The notes beneath the pieces are model-generated. The model was not told the DNA's origin. It saw only the letters and a list, made by a program, of their open reading frames with translations, and ran no database searches. A stretch of 64,000 nucleotides of DNA from Dermacentor variabilis (Eukaryota; Arthropoda; Arachnida; Ixodida; Ixodidae), in NCBI RefSeq assembly GCF_050947875.1, contig NC_134569.1:39487777-39551776 (forward strand). The letters are read 5' to 3'. The position numbers were made by a program, and so were the translations under genes. Shown here one piece after another: positions 11,951 through 22,430 of the stretch. The stretch's first letter is position 1, and the number at the start of each line of letters is the position of its first letter.

Positions 11951-13661
11951 CATCGTTCGAAGCAGAAGCGGAGCTGAGACTGCGTGACGGACCAGAACAC
12001 CGACTTCTTTCCAGTCTACACCACTCCAAGTCAAAGGCGTTTGAAGGTACGTCATTCTTTGCCCACTCTAGTCTTTGTTTTTCCTTTTTTTCTATTCGCT
12101 TACAGCGTGCTCGCTAAGCAGGCGTTCAGTTAGGTCTTCGAGCACTGCCAATGTCACACGCTGCCTTTAGTCGATCATCTAAATCTACTTCTTTCCTATA
12201 CTTGCCATTGTTACTCAGTACATGTCAGGCGATTCAGCGCAAGAGCTCATGCAACGCTTTTCGCTGACGCAGCTATTACACATATATTTTATTTCCTTGT
12301 CGTTCCTTATTCTTTCGTTATGGCAAATATAGACAGCAAATCCCAGTAGCAGCGGCACAGATCACTGATTCCGACCTCGACAAATCATGGCGTAGACTGG
12401 TGGGGCCCAATCACGCCGATATAAGAGACTTGGCGACCGAGCTCCACTCGGTCTCTTGGATCGATTTGTCGCCCCGCACTGCTCAGATATGCCCGAGGCG
12501 GTGCGTCCAGCCAATGAGCATTGGCGTTTTCATCGTCTCGTAGAGTCCTAAACAGGCTCAATTCGAGCAATCAGCGACGCAGTGAAGCTCTGCCACGTCC
12601 TACTCATCGGCAGACTGACTCGGCGGTCCGTCCCGTGGGGCGAATCCAGCATAGAACGCCCCGAAAACGATCCCCCTTCACCCGACTCCATCGTCACTGT
12701 CGACGCCAGATGTCAGATTTTAGCATGCTAAATGAGCTTCATTGGTGCGTTGGCTCGAGTACAGATGCGCCACGCACCCATAGAGGCGCACCAGGAACTT
12801 GAACCTTCACGTAAAGTTAAGCGCTCTTTGCACATGTGCGCGAACGTTGTGTTCTTCAGGTCCGTTCACTGTTGCTTAAAAACGAAATCTATGCGCGGCG
12901 TGTTACATATACAAATTTTCTGATGGGCACGTGCCAACTGATTCGTGGCGCAATCTAAAGTTCAATGTGGGACGCTTTTGAAACAAACACGTAGCAAAAA
13001 TAAGACGCCGACCTACCTAAGGATTGGCCCAATGCCTCACACCGATTATAATGGGGGCGGGAAAAAACCAATGATCGCTCAGAGTATACAAAATCGATCT
13101 GATGCAAGCCTAAGTCCGGTCAGGAAGGCCATACAGTAATTTGATAGAAAGACAAAAAGAATTACTTCGCATTATTAGACGAAATTCTACGGAACAATGT
13201 TTGCAGTACTTAGTACATTTGCGAGCCAGCTACTCTGAACCCGTAGTGGCTAGTACATTGTATTTATAACGAGAAATAGACTAATTTATCGAACTGTCTT
13301 CTAATACAAGTGGCGAGTATTATGTCACATGCAATTAATCCGCTAGTATCGTGTACCTTTATCTCAAATAATTACTGCGTACGCATCGTGTATCAAAGTA
13401 TGCTCGTCATGGTTTCTGGCTGTCAATTGCTGTTCTATACGAAAACCTTCTCTCGGAAGGGCACGATACAACGATTCCCCTGCACCTAGTTTTAGTTGTT
13501 TTTGTTTGTTTTTTAGGTGTTTTAGCCGTGAGCTGCCAATAAATCAGAGGCCGTTCGCTACGGCGCTTTCGAGAAGCCAAATTTTGCTTCGTGACATTAA
13601 ACAGCACTGATCGACCGTTCGCTCAGTCATTAAGTGCAGTTTGCCAGTGGGTTAATCACAG

Positions 13662-13718
13662 AAGCCAGCCAGCCAGTCAGCCAGCCGGCTAGTCAGCCAG
13701 CCAGTCAGTCAGTCTCAG
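13662..13718. repeat. (AGCC/AGTC)n tetranucleotide repeat
   Basis: Alternating AGCC and AGTC units run about 55 bp, a mixed tetranucleotide array like the larger one at 40627-41817. Confidence 0.85.
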
Positions 13719-15006
13719 TCGTTCAGTCCACAATAATCATTCGGTGTGGCAGCACTTTCCTCGCCTGCAGGAATAAATGTATGGAAAGACTTGCAAGAAT
13801 CGTAACATCTGGCAGCGCGTTATAAGGGCTCAAATTCCACACCATGCGACATTACGCTAGGCGAGGTGGAGTGCAGGAATTCACAGTGCAGTGCAACCTA
13901 CAGCGTTAGCACGGCATGCGCCATTATTAGCTAACTTCTTTCTCGCTCAAAGGAGAACACAAGACTGAAAGGAACGACGTGGGCACAGCGCTAACATCCA
14001 GCGTTCGGTATACCTTTCGACGCGGTACATGTATATATAGAAAACAGCTAGCAGCACACGCAGGCGCAATTGTGCTATGGTTCCTATTTTGAATACAGCA
14101 AAGATACATGTGTACCGAGGGTCAAGAGAAGTGACATATTGGCTGCAAAATTAGGAGACCAGTTCGTCTTGCCATCCCCGTCGAACCACTGTCTGCGTCT
14201 TGTTTAGAAAATCAGACGTTCGTTTGAAGGCGCCCAAACACACGTGTCCCCCAAATTGGCAATCTTCGCCGCTTCCATTATTTCACGATTTGTTTGTGTC
14301 GGATTTCTTCGTTATTCCGGTGCATTGCGTGAATATGGGATCGCACCCACAGTTCCTCGAGCAACTTTAGCGATGAGTGAGCGGTTGCATGCACTTGGAA
14401 AGGATCTAGCACGTCTGAAACATCATTTTCGTTATGTCCGATCTTTTTCAGCCTGTGTCAGGCACCTTGTATGTACGGTATTACTGCGCACTTCTGCTTC
14501 ATTCGTTTCATTTCCGGCACGCCAAATTGTGCACCATCTCCGGCGCATTTGACGGTCTTAAACAAACTTTCGGTCACTGCTGTGACAACATCCTGCGGAA
14601 ATCCGGATTTTTATTTTTCAGGCAATCTGCTTGTGCCAAGAAACTGTTGCAACACTCGTGAAAACATGAACGGCGAAGCGCGTTCATTATGGTTAATTTT
14701 GTGATGCCCCTTTTTACCAACCTGCAGCGGCTCGATGAAAATGACAGCAGCGGCTTGTTGGCCCTTGGTTCCTACAACCAGCCCACATGGTCTTCCTCGA
14801 AAAACATTCTTATGTCAGGGAATTGCAAACTCTTGTCATTTGGCAGTTCGTGTGTGACGGTCAGCGGTTGTTGGTGAAAACTTGGTGAAAAGATCTAGCA
14901 CGTCTGAAGCATCCTGACGAAGCCTGGCTGAAGTTGGTTTGTTTTCTCTTAACTCCCAACACACGTTCATCTTCACTGTACTTAAAATACAAAACTAGTA
15001 CGAAGT

Positions 15007-15612
15007 TGCACCAACTTTTTTTAAAGATTGCGTATGGCAGATAGCACAATTTGTAACCCTCGATATAAAATACTCCATTAGGCGGTCATTACTCCTACGA
15101 AAAATCGAAATGTTCAATTTAATAATTAACTATTTACGCCACTTATCCCAATCTACGAATCATAGCCGCCGAGTTCGCACGGCGTATCCGCTTGGAATGA
15201 ATTCTCTGGAAGCACCAGTTCGGATATATTAATTTTCAACGTGTCCATCGAAAGGCATAGGTGTTTCAGTTACTTTTGTGCTTCAGTGCATAAACAGCGG
15301 TTTCTTAAAAAAAATTTACTGGAACGCCAATGCATTTCGTCGGACATCTTGAAAATTGTCATCTCGGAACTGGTGCTGTCCAGAGAATTCGTCTCAAGTG
15401 GATACGCCGCACGAACTCAGCGGCTCTAATTCGTAGATTGAAATATGTGGCGTAAAGTAATTAAATAAAAAGTTAATTAGCGCAATTATGTTAATTACTC
15501 AACTAAACATTTTGATTTCTCGTAGAAGTAATGGCCGCCTCATCGATCAATTTAGACCAAGGGTTAGAATTGTGCTATCTGCCATAGGTAATCTTGAAAA
15601 AATTTGGTGCAG
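15007..15612. mobile_element. foldback element with long inverted arms
   Basis: The left arm (about 15007-15272) is the inverted complement of the right arm (about 15318-15612) over about 270-290 bp with scattered mismatches, leaving a loop of about 45 bp. Shared landmarks in both arms, after inversion, are ATGGCAGATAGCACAATT, CAATCTACGAAT, CGGCGTATCC and GAATTCTCTGGA. No transposase is encoded, so it is a non-autonomous foldback/MITE. It ends about 110 bp before the M13 start codon and would fold into a long hairpin if transcribed. Confidence 0.8.
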
Positions 15613-15703
15613 CCAAAAAAAGAACAGCACCCTGTGTGCCCGTAGCGCTTTTGCATAAAATTTTTGCACAACAGTACCCGTAGGTGACACTTTCCTTCAT
15701 GAC

Positions 15704-15717
15704 TCCTGTTTTCGCAG
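15704..15717 (+). promoter_or_regulatory. candidate splice acceptor before the M13 start
   Basis: CTCCTGTTTTCGCAG is a good acceptor ending at 15717 and leaves only seven bases (CACTACC) before the ATG. This suggests a 5' non-coding exon farther upstream with the foldback element in the intron between. Confidence 0.5.
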
Positions 15718-15724
15718 CACTACC

Positions 15725-16792
15725 ATGGCCGGTCGGAAAGACAACAGTGGCCCGTCGGAACCGATCGACCTGAAGGGTTCGTTCGTTCCTTCGCCGACGG
15801 CGAGCAAGAGGAACTCCCTAAGCGGCTCTGCTGCCGCAGTGAGGACCAATAGGCCGGAGACAGCCACTCTGCGCAGCATCGCCGAGGACAGGCCACCCCT
15901 GGAATCTCGGCGGCCGTCGTCGGCGATTGCGCCGATTGAACTGCCGCCTCCGAGCGATGGTGGCCGGTCCGCGCTTACGGCGAGCCAGGATCGGCCCGCT
16001 CTGGCAGGGCGGCTCTTAGGACAGAAAGACGATGAAGCACCGTTGGCCACTTCAAAGACTGCCAATAACCTGGCGGCTGAACTACCGGTATTTCACGAGG
16101 CTACGCCGCCGGAACGCGAGAAGGGCATTCCACGGTCATCGAAAAGCAGCAAAGGCACACAAGGCTTTACAAAGGGCGCAACGGGGTCCGTAAAGAGTAG
16201 CAAGGACACACCAGGATCTGTAAAGAGCAAGGCCTCGCCAGGGTCCGTAAAGAGCAAGGCCTCGCCAGGGTCCGTAAAGGGCAGCAAGGACGCACCAGGG
16301 TCCGTAAAGGGGAGCAAGGGCGTATTAGATTCCATGAAGGGCACGAAGGGCAGTAACTACGAACCAGACTCCAGAATGGGCAGTAAGAGAACAGGGCAGT
16401 CATCTAAAAGCGAGAAGGGCACGACGCGCTCGAGTGGTAAGGAGAGTCTCACGGTAGCCGAAGAGAATAAGGTCGCGATTTTGGAAGCTATCGAAGAGGC
16501 CTTATTCTCTGCAGCCGAGCCGGAGCCACGACCGACATCGCTTCCACCCGCCCCACCCGATCGGACCAACCTGGTCGCCATCGCAGTGGTGGTGTTCGTG
16601 GTGGTCGTCGGGCTGCTAGTCGTCATGATGCTCCTGCCAGGCTCGAAGAAACGTACGGGCAAAGTCACGACGGCGACTTGTCAGTCGGAGCACTGTGAGC
16701 ACATCGGCAAGCTGCTGCTCGACAGCGTCTCGCCGGACGTGGACCCATGCGACAACTTCTACCAGCACGTGTGCGGAGGATGGAAGTACGCG
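15725..16792 (+). CDS. M13 (neprilysin-like) type II membrane protein, exon 1 (residues 1-356)
   Basis: This encodes an unusually long cytosolic N-terminus, one transmembrane anchor and the start of the M13 ectodomain. Residues 1-280 are low-complexity and rich in Ser, Lys, Gly and Pro. Residues about 153-210 hold a tandem array of 9-10 residue units such as SVKSKASPG and SVKGSKDAPG, from 27-30 bp DNA repeats at about 16183-16325. A 22-residue hydrophobic helix (283-304) followed by KK fits a signal anchor. The ectodomain begins with a Cys pair (TCQSEHC) and then DPCDNFYQHVCGGW (340-353), the hallmark of the M13 N-domain. The ATG has a Kozak-like ACCATGG. The exon ends at GCG|GTAAGC (16793) in phase 0; reading on into the intron gives non-M13 sequence and a stop. 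Confidence 0.88.
16183..16325 (+). repeat. coding minisatellite in the M13 gene
   Basis: In-frame 27- and 30-bp units built on GGGTCCGTAAAGAGCAAGG encode the Ser/Lys repeat. Two adjacent 27-bp units are identical, pointing to recent slippage or unequal exchange. Confidence 0.85.
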
Positions 16793-17534
16793 GTAAGCGA
16801 AACGGGGTGCCGCGGTTCTCCAAATGGTTCGACCAGCCGGGTCGCGCGGAACAAAACTCGCGTTATGAAGAACAAAAATCGCAGATCTATGTAAACTTGG
16901 GTACCCGATACACGAAAGGCTACGAAGCTGTATAAGCGACTCTTACACCCGCTGGTAGGGCTATCTATCAGGGTCCGTTGGCTGGCTGTTCTCATTGATG
17001 ATTCCTTTGTGATGTTTTCGTCATATGGCCACTTCGAGGCTCCCCACTGGGCTCCCACGAAAGCAGCACTTAGGGACAGCGCTGTAAGCCATTCACCGCA
17101 GCCCTACAAACTACTAGCAGACCTTCGACCCAGAGTCGGTAAAACGCGACGCGGGAGAAAACCCAAACTACGGATTATTGACTAAAGAAAAACTGCGCAT
17201 AGAAGTTGTCTATTCGAGTGAGGAAATACGAGAAATCACCTTAATTTGATAATTGACTAATAAACTTCAAAGCGGAAATTTGGAACTCCGACCCATATTG
17301 CATTGCTGGCTATCCTTAGGTTGATCGCCGACCTTCCACGACGCACTTCATCGATGGCTTTCGCTGCGTTAATGTCATTGCAGAATCTTCCATCCTTAAA
17401 AGCTTCGCTGTGAAACTTTTTGTCCAATAGTTATGCCACTTTTTTTTTCAGGAAGGTTCGTTCATTTTATGTAATCTAAAATCATACTTTTATTGCTCTG
17501 AAAAACAAAATTGAAATCATTTGTGCGTACTTCT

Positions 17535-18764
17535 CCTACGTGTCCGCGGAAAATTGACTTTATTTCGAGAAAGAGGATGCACCGAGATGCCCGAAAATAA
17601 TGTACAGACAGTTTGGCTGCACCCACCACGAAATATCGTACGAATACCCCTTTTTCTTGGGTCAAATTCGACATTTTCTTGTACCTTAGGCATTGCTAGG
17701 CCGTTGTTGGACCGGTTGCTAATTAGGTCCTTTGCAGTCGCGATGTCATCGTTAACCTGGATTTTTTTTTTCACACATTGTACGCATATATAGTCACGCA
17801 CACTAAGTTGCATAATGCATACTGGGTTACTCGGTGGGACACAGGAAGAGGAGGATTGCAGACTTGCGCAAAGACCGTTTTGTTGTTTCACGCCGTGCTG
17901 CGCAGTGCTGTAGAGCAGCCTTCGCATTTGCATGAAGGCTATGCGACGGGAAATCCATGCACTCTGCAATAGAGTTGAATGCAGGGAGGTGGGCAGGCTT
18001 GGGCATATATTGTAGAAGGATCGACATTTGGGCGAGTTGGTACTGGTTGAACATCTTGAGGGGGAAGCGCGAAAAGACGATGACAGAAGGGCTATGACAG
18101 AGAGCTACGCCCTCTGCCTTCTGCCATCGTCTTTTCGCGCTGCCCCCTCAAGATGTTTGGGTGTATATATATAACCATTGCTCACAGAATATAAACGCGC
18201 TTTTAGTTTGCGCGAGCGAGGACTTACACGTTCTACATGCCTTAAGCGAAGAGAATTCTTCAACGTCTGGAAAGACCAAAGCCGAGGTCGCGTACATGGG
18301 GGCCGCGACGCAGTCTAAGTCCTCCTTGTGCCACAGTCTGCCACGCACAGAACACGCAAAACCAAACGGGTTGTCGATGAAGCCCCACTTGAAGATGGCC
18401 GTCGCAGCCATTGCCAAAGACAGACGTTCCTTGGCAATGCGAAGCTGGTATGCAACGTCCGCAGCCAGTAGGGCTTGTCGTTGTTCATCCGCTTCAGCAG
18501 CGCGCATGGCAGGCTTCTGCAATCTGTCGTTCTCCAATCCATTCTGTCGTCCTTCGGCAATTGGCACGTTTCAACGTCATCGTCTTTTTTAAATGCCGCA
18601 GTCGCAATCCCTCGGCCAGATCTTCGTCGGTCGACTCGCGCTGCCTCGGTCGCCGAGCTCTTTGTTGTTCGTTGCACTTGGCGCGATGAATCTCTTATTG
18701 AGACATTTAAACACAGATAGAGGTGAAATCCAGGTCGGTAGGCTAGTAGTGCTCTCGCGCTAAA
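17535..18764 (-). repeat. dispersed repeat copy B with decayed STPR-like coding
   Basis: The partner of 1575-2752, lying in the M13 intron. On the minus strand it encodes RAAEADEQRQALLAADVAYQ, the same 23-residue STPR-like unit as copy A, then FIDNPFGFACSVRGRLWHKEDLDC in pieces matching copy A. Farther upstream on that strand the frame NEQQRARRPRQRESTDEDLA continues the Arg-rich periodicity. Frameshifts split it into at least three frames, so it is a remnant. It differs from copy A by a foldback insertion and by lacking the GTT array. Confidence 0.6.
18050..18157. mobile_element. small hairpin element nested in copy B
   Basis: Arms of 41 bp (18050-18090 and 18117-18157) are inverted copies with two mismatches around a 26-bp spacer. 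Copy A runs on without this sequence between its GGCTTGGGC and ATAACCATTGCTC blocks, so the hairpin, with perhaps 40 bp of extra left-hand sequence, is an insertion. Confidence 0.75.
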
Positions 18765-18962
18765 GAATGGCCCGACATGCTCAGTGCCGAACTACAAACC
18801 TCGTGGCGCCCTGTTTCCCTGCTTTGGTGCTGCGCGCTGCTAAATGTTTCTCCTTTGTTTTGCAAACTCGTGAAAGAAGTAAAATGAACTGCCCGAATCA
18901 GTAAACCTATTGTGCGACACAGTTCTCCAAAAGAACGCGAACAACGATCTCTGTACTTGCAG

Positions 18963-20804
18963 GGGAGCCAAGGTGACGTGCTCTTCCAAAAGCTTATCGA
19001 CGAGATCACCGACCTGATCCGGACCATGAACGTGCCACCGGCGGGACAGCTCTCGTTTCAAAAGGCCGCGCTAGCCTACCAGGCGTGCGAGGACATCGTC
19101 ACCAAGAACAACACCAACCTCACCACCCTCGTGCGCATCCTCAAGGAGGCCGGCCTGTACTCGCCCCCCGGCTGGACGGGGCCCGTGGACGCCCTGAACG
19201 CGACCTTCTTCCTGCACTTCAGGTGGCGCATCGCCGCTCCAATAAAGTTCACGTACGTTCGCCCCGCGCCCCGGGGCATCACTCTGCGGATGGCACCCAG
19301 CGACTACCTGAAGTCCTATGCCCGTAGGAGACAGGAACCTGGGTTCTACAATGGGCTCAAAAACGACTACGAGGTGTTCCAAACAACGTTCGAGCCAAAC
19401 ATGCTTCCCAATCTGACGTACCACGCCTGGCAGACGATCGACCAGAACGTCATGGCGGGTTTGGCGGAAATACTTAAAAAACTGAACTCGGTGAACGAAT
19501 TTGCCGGTTGGAACGAGACTACCATCCAGGACGCGATTCACGGCGTCTCACGGCAACAGTGGACGAGCATTCTCAACACGTACTTGAAACGCAGCGATGC
19601 GCTTAGGTTTTATGTGGACTCCGTGTTCCTATTTAAGAAATTTATGGAGCTGCCGAATCAAATAGGCGCCACGGAGGCTCAAGCCTATTTTAGGTGGTAC
19701 ATAGCTGAAATGCTGACGAGGAGAGTGTACGCGCCCTGGATATTTAGAGAGTTCCCAACGTACCAAGATGCGCTCAAGTACCATAGCCACTTCTGCTTCG
19801 TCATCGTACAGCAAACGGCCGGATACGCCCTTTTTGCGTCTTACGTCTCGAAGACGTTCACCGCAGACGTGAAAAACGACATTAGGCAACTCGCGAAAAT
19901 TATCCGCGGAGCCTACGACCACGTGTTCGCCCGCAGCCTCGGCATGCACACGAACGTCGACATGTTACCTTCCTACACCAAAGGTACCGGACGCCTGTTC
20001 GACCTTCTGTCGCTTTCAGGTGAGAACTATCTCGAGGAGAGCTACGCCCTCTACGACGACATGACCTGGGATCCGCTCGAGAATTGGAAGCGGCTCATGG
20101 TCGGTCGGAGCAAGTCCCTCTGGACTCGCGTGTCGATGGGAATGGCCCGCGCACTTCCGTCGGACCTACTGTACTACGAGATCGACGGTGTATCCAACGA
20201 CATCATTCTCCGGCCAGACGTGGCCGTCTTGCCGGGCTACGACAGCGACGCGCCGCTGCTGCTCAAACTCGCCAGCCTGGGCTCACTCATGGCGTCTGCC
20301 ATGGCCAAGGTGCTGTACGGTACGCTGGAAACAACGGCGCGTTGGCACGCCTCCGCCGATTGCATCTTCAGCATGCAGCAGCGCACAAATGCCACGGAGT
20401 CGGGCGGCAAGATTGTCATTCTGGAGCGGGTAATCGCCCTGGCGGTCACCCTCCTTGCGGCCGTTACGGGGCCGAAAATCGACCAACCGTTGACTGTCCC
20501 CGGCGTTCCCAACCTTTCCGACATGCAGCTCCTGTTCACCGTTTGGTGCTACCAGCAGTGCGGCGAGAGAGAAGGCGAGCGCCTGTGCAACGAACCTCTC
20601 AAAGAAGTGGGCCTGTTTGCGCACGCTTTTCAGTGCGAAGCTAATACGACGATGAAGAGAGAACACGCCTGCACGGTGGCGTGGTTTAAACCGCTGACCC
20701 AAGACAGCACTACGCCGAAAGCAGCCGCGGAGCCAGATGCGAACGTGCAAACCGAACACAGCAAGGAGTCGGGAGTTGCCACGCAGCAGGGAGATACCAT
20801 GTAA
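18963..20804 (+). CDS. M13 (neprilysin-like) protein, exon 2 (residues 357-969), predicted inactive
   Basis: This exon completes the M13 ectodomain, predicted to lie outside the cell. The join gives CGGWKYA followed by GSQGDVLFQKLIDEI, matching the helix after the CGGW motif in M13 proteins, though the loop between is short. The fold is recognisable to the end: LYYEIDGVSNDIILRP stands where active members have the NAFY-type substrate motif, and FAHAFQCEANTTM and ACTVAW (925-930) match the conserved C-terminal cysteines. Where HExxH should be, the sequence is SAMAK (about 801-805), and where ExxxD should be it is ERVIALA without the Asp. Zinc binding should therefore be lost. A 39-residue hydrophilic tail follows W930, where most M13 proteins end. 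Several N-glycosylation sites fit an extracellular domain. The frame is intact, so it is a likely pseudo-enzyme and not a pseudogene. Confidence 0.88.
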   Translation, partial: GSQGDVLFQKLIDEITDLIRTMNVPPAGQLSFQKAALAYQACEDIVTKNNTNLTTLVRILKEAGLYSPPGWTGPVDALNATFFLHFRWRIAAPIKFTYVRPAPRGITLRMAPSDYLKSYARRRQEPGFYNGLKNDYEVFQTTFEPNMLPNLTYHAWQTIDQNVMAGLAEILKKLNSVNEFAGWNETTIQDAIHGVSRQQWTSILNTYLKRSDALRFYVDSVFLFKKFMELPNQIGATEAQAYFRWYIAEMLTRRVYAPWIFREFPTYQDALKYHSHFCFVIVQQTAGYALFASYVSKTFTADVKNDIRQLAKIIRGAYDHVFARSLGMHTNVDMLPSYTKGTGRLFDLLSLSGENYLEESYALYDDMTWDPLENWKRLMVGRSKSLWTRVSMGMARALPSDLLYYEIDGVSNDIILRPDVAVLPGYDSDAPLLLKLASLGSLMASAMAKVLYGTLETTARWHASADCIFSMQQRTNATESGGKIVILERVIALAVTLLAAVTGPKIDQPLTVPGVPNLSDMQLLFTVWCYQQCGEREGERLCNEPLKEVGLFAHAFQCEANTTMKREHACTVAWFKPLTQDSTTPKAAAEPDANVQTEHSKESGVATQQGDTM

Positions 20805-21266
20805 CCGACGCAAGACAATTGCAGCGCCAGCTTATTTTTGTGCGCGACATAACTAATCCACGTCGATTTCTCCCCTTTTTGTACAGCATTTCGCCCTATA
20901 ATTAATAGAAATAGAAAAGTTTCATTTTTGCTTTTGTTGCAGTCCACGTGCCACGTGCCCACGTGCCACGTTTTACAGAATGTTTCTCGCGGCTAGAAGT
21001 ACTTTACGTATACAGTTAGCGCAGTCGCGTTCTGCAGCGCCTGGAAAGACGAAATCGTGGCATACGTGGGTGTGTACGTGTAACGAACAACTCCCATTTT
21101 AGAACGTTAATGAACCAAAGCTCAGCTCGCAGGGTATACGGATTTGCGAATTTTGTGGATGCGTCGCTGTAATAAAAGTGCGACAATTTAAACGGCAATT
21201 GAAATATGTGTGTTTTGACTTCAGTTTACGTGTCGATGAGTCCGCAACGCGGAGGGAGGCTGGTGA
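20805..21266 (+). other. M13 3' flank
   Basis: The sequence after the stop is AT-rich. AATAAA at 21171-21176 is the first good poly(A) signal, about 370 bp after the stop. No other gene is seen. Confidence 0.5.
21171..21176 (+). terminator. candidate poly(A) signal of the M13 gene
   Basis: A canonical AATAAA lies 370 bp beyond the TAA/TGTAA region of the stop. Cleavage-site evidence is absent. Confidence 0.4.
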
Positions 21267-21565
21267 ATGAATGAATGAATGAATGAATGAATGAATGAAT
21301 GAATGAATGAATGAATGAATGAATTTTGGAGACGTACAAAGCCACAATTTATGAGGCACGCCATAGTGGGGAACTCCGGGTTAATTTTCCCCACCAAATC
21401 TTTAACGTGCCCGCAATGCACAGGACACGGGCGCTTTTCTTTTTTATTTTTGCATTTCGCCCCGATTGAAATGAGACCGTCGCCACCGGGAGTTGATCCC
21501 ACGACCTGTGCTTAGCAGCGCAACAACACAGCCTCTAAGCTTGCTTGCTAAGCCACGGCGGCGTG
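21267..21565 (-). mobile_element. tRNA-derived SINE with GAAT-repeat tail
   Basis: Read on the minus strand, the head has an A box (GTGGCTTAGCAAGC), a GTTGCGCTGCTAAGCACAGG core and a B box (GGGATCAACTCCC). A body follows with CGAAATGCAAAAA, CACGTTAAAG and GGCGTGCCTCATAA. The tail on that strand is about 14 ATTC units (GAAT on the + strand, 21267-21322). These blocks match the body of the copy at 43229-43358. Tick genomes carry a tRNA-derived SINE named Ruka of about this size; membership in it is from memory. Confidence 0.8.
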
Positions 21566-21984
21566 TGAAAGCTGGGGAAAACTTGGGCATCCCCTAGACG
21601 TTATCGTTTCCCGTTCTAAGTTCGATTAGCGATTATTGTAGGAAGCCGGTTTTCTTCAGACAAAAAGCATTATCTTACAATTTTCTGACTAATGTAGTAA
21701 TTTAAAGGGAAGCTGAAAGGTTTTCCAGAAAAAATGATTGAACATCTGTACATAATGGTTTTCAACCCTCCGAATTCGAATATCGTATCGAAATCGAGCG
21801 AAATAAAGCGCAAATATATTTTATTTCGACGAAAAGTGCAGCAGCGGACACGCCCAGCTCGCGCGTCTCGTTTCCGCCTGTGATTGGTCGGTGCCCCTCG
21901 TGACGTCAACTCTAGTAACCGACCGCTGCCGCTACACATGAAGCGCGGTGCCAGGTAGTTTGGTGCTGTTTTTCTGAGACTGTA

Positions 21985-22160
21985 ATGGAAAATTTAGAGA
22001 GACTGCGTTTTTCTGAGGAGTTCGACGTTACTCCCTACATGTACGAGCCGATTGCGAAGAGCCGGCCTCTCGAAGAAGCAAACGATGCTGGTGCGAGCAG
22101 TGCTTTCGACGCGAACGAAAGCAAAGTCTTGGGATCTCCTCGTGATGGAAATGCTCTTTG
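21985..22160 (+). pseudogene. captured exon-like frame with YMYEP motif
   Basis: An ATG opens 58 codons and ends at CTTTG|GTGAGT, a strong donor in phase 2 that splits a TGx codon. The peptide is acidic, with FDVTPYMYEPIA near residues 13-24 followed by Ser/Glu/Asp-rich sequence. A PYxYEP/PYxFEP start before an acidic stretch and a Cys-rich part is seen in arthropod proteins annotated as P2X7 C-terminal-like; that link is from memory. No downstream Cys-rich exon is found in the element, so it is incomplete or relies on outside exons. Confidence 0.4.
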
Positions 22161-22378
22161 GTGAGTATGTTTTTTGCAAAGCGATCTAGTGATCTAATGA
22201 GCTCGTTTCCGGTCAAACAACTGTAGTGTTGTGTTCCTGCATGCCTCCTCGTGGAACGTAAGCGGGGATGCGATCGTCGGCATTTGTGCGCTGTCCAAAG
22301 CTGTCGGCAGTCTACAAAGACGGTTTAAACGCGTGACAAGCTTCCCGGTTCATGCAGTACGTGTAGTGACCTTCATCT

Positions 22379-22430
22379 GTTGACTACCACTCACGTTGAC
22401 TACCACGCACGTTGACTACCACTCTACATA
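22379..22430. repeat. short tandem repeat, about 16-bp unit
   Basis: Three copies of GTTGACTACCAC with CACG or CTCA linkers stand in tandem inside the TTAA-flanked element. Confidence 0.8.

Larger units (their letters stand above)
8696..15002. other. long intergenic stretch, no supported gene
   Basis: No reading frame of recognisable family is seen across about 6.3 kb. Minor items: ACGTCA/ACGTAA-like motifs near 9183-9245; AATAAA-like signals near 10162 and 11430, the latter following a basic open frame of 109 codons that I do not recognise; short simple repeats at 11909-11950 and 13662-13716. The stretch 12350-12700 has an open, GC-richer character on the + strand but is broken and unidentified. 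Confidence 0.5.
16793..18962 (+). other. M13 intron (2170 bp)
   Basis: The donor is GTAAGC and the acceptor TTGCAG at 18957-18962, both in phase 0. The intron holds dispersed repeat copy B and its nested hairpin. The part before 17457 shows no recognisable element. Confidence 0.75.
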
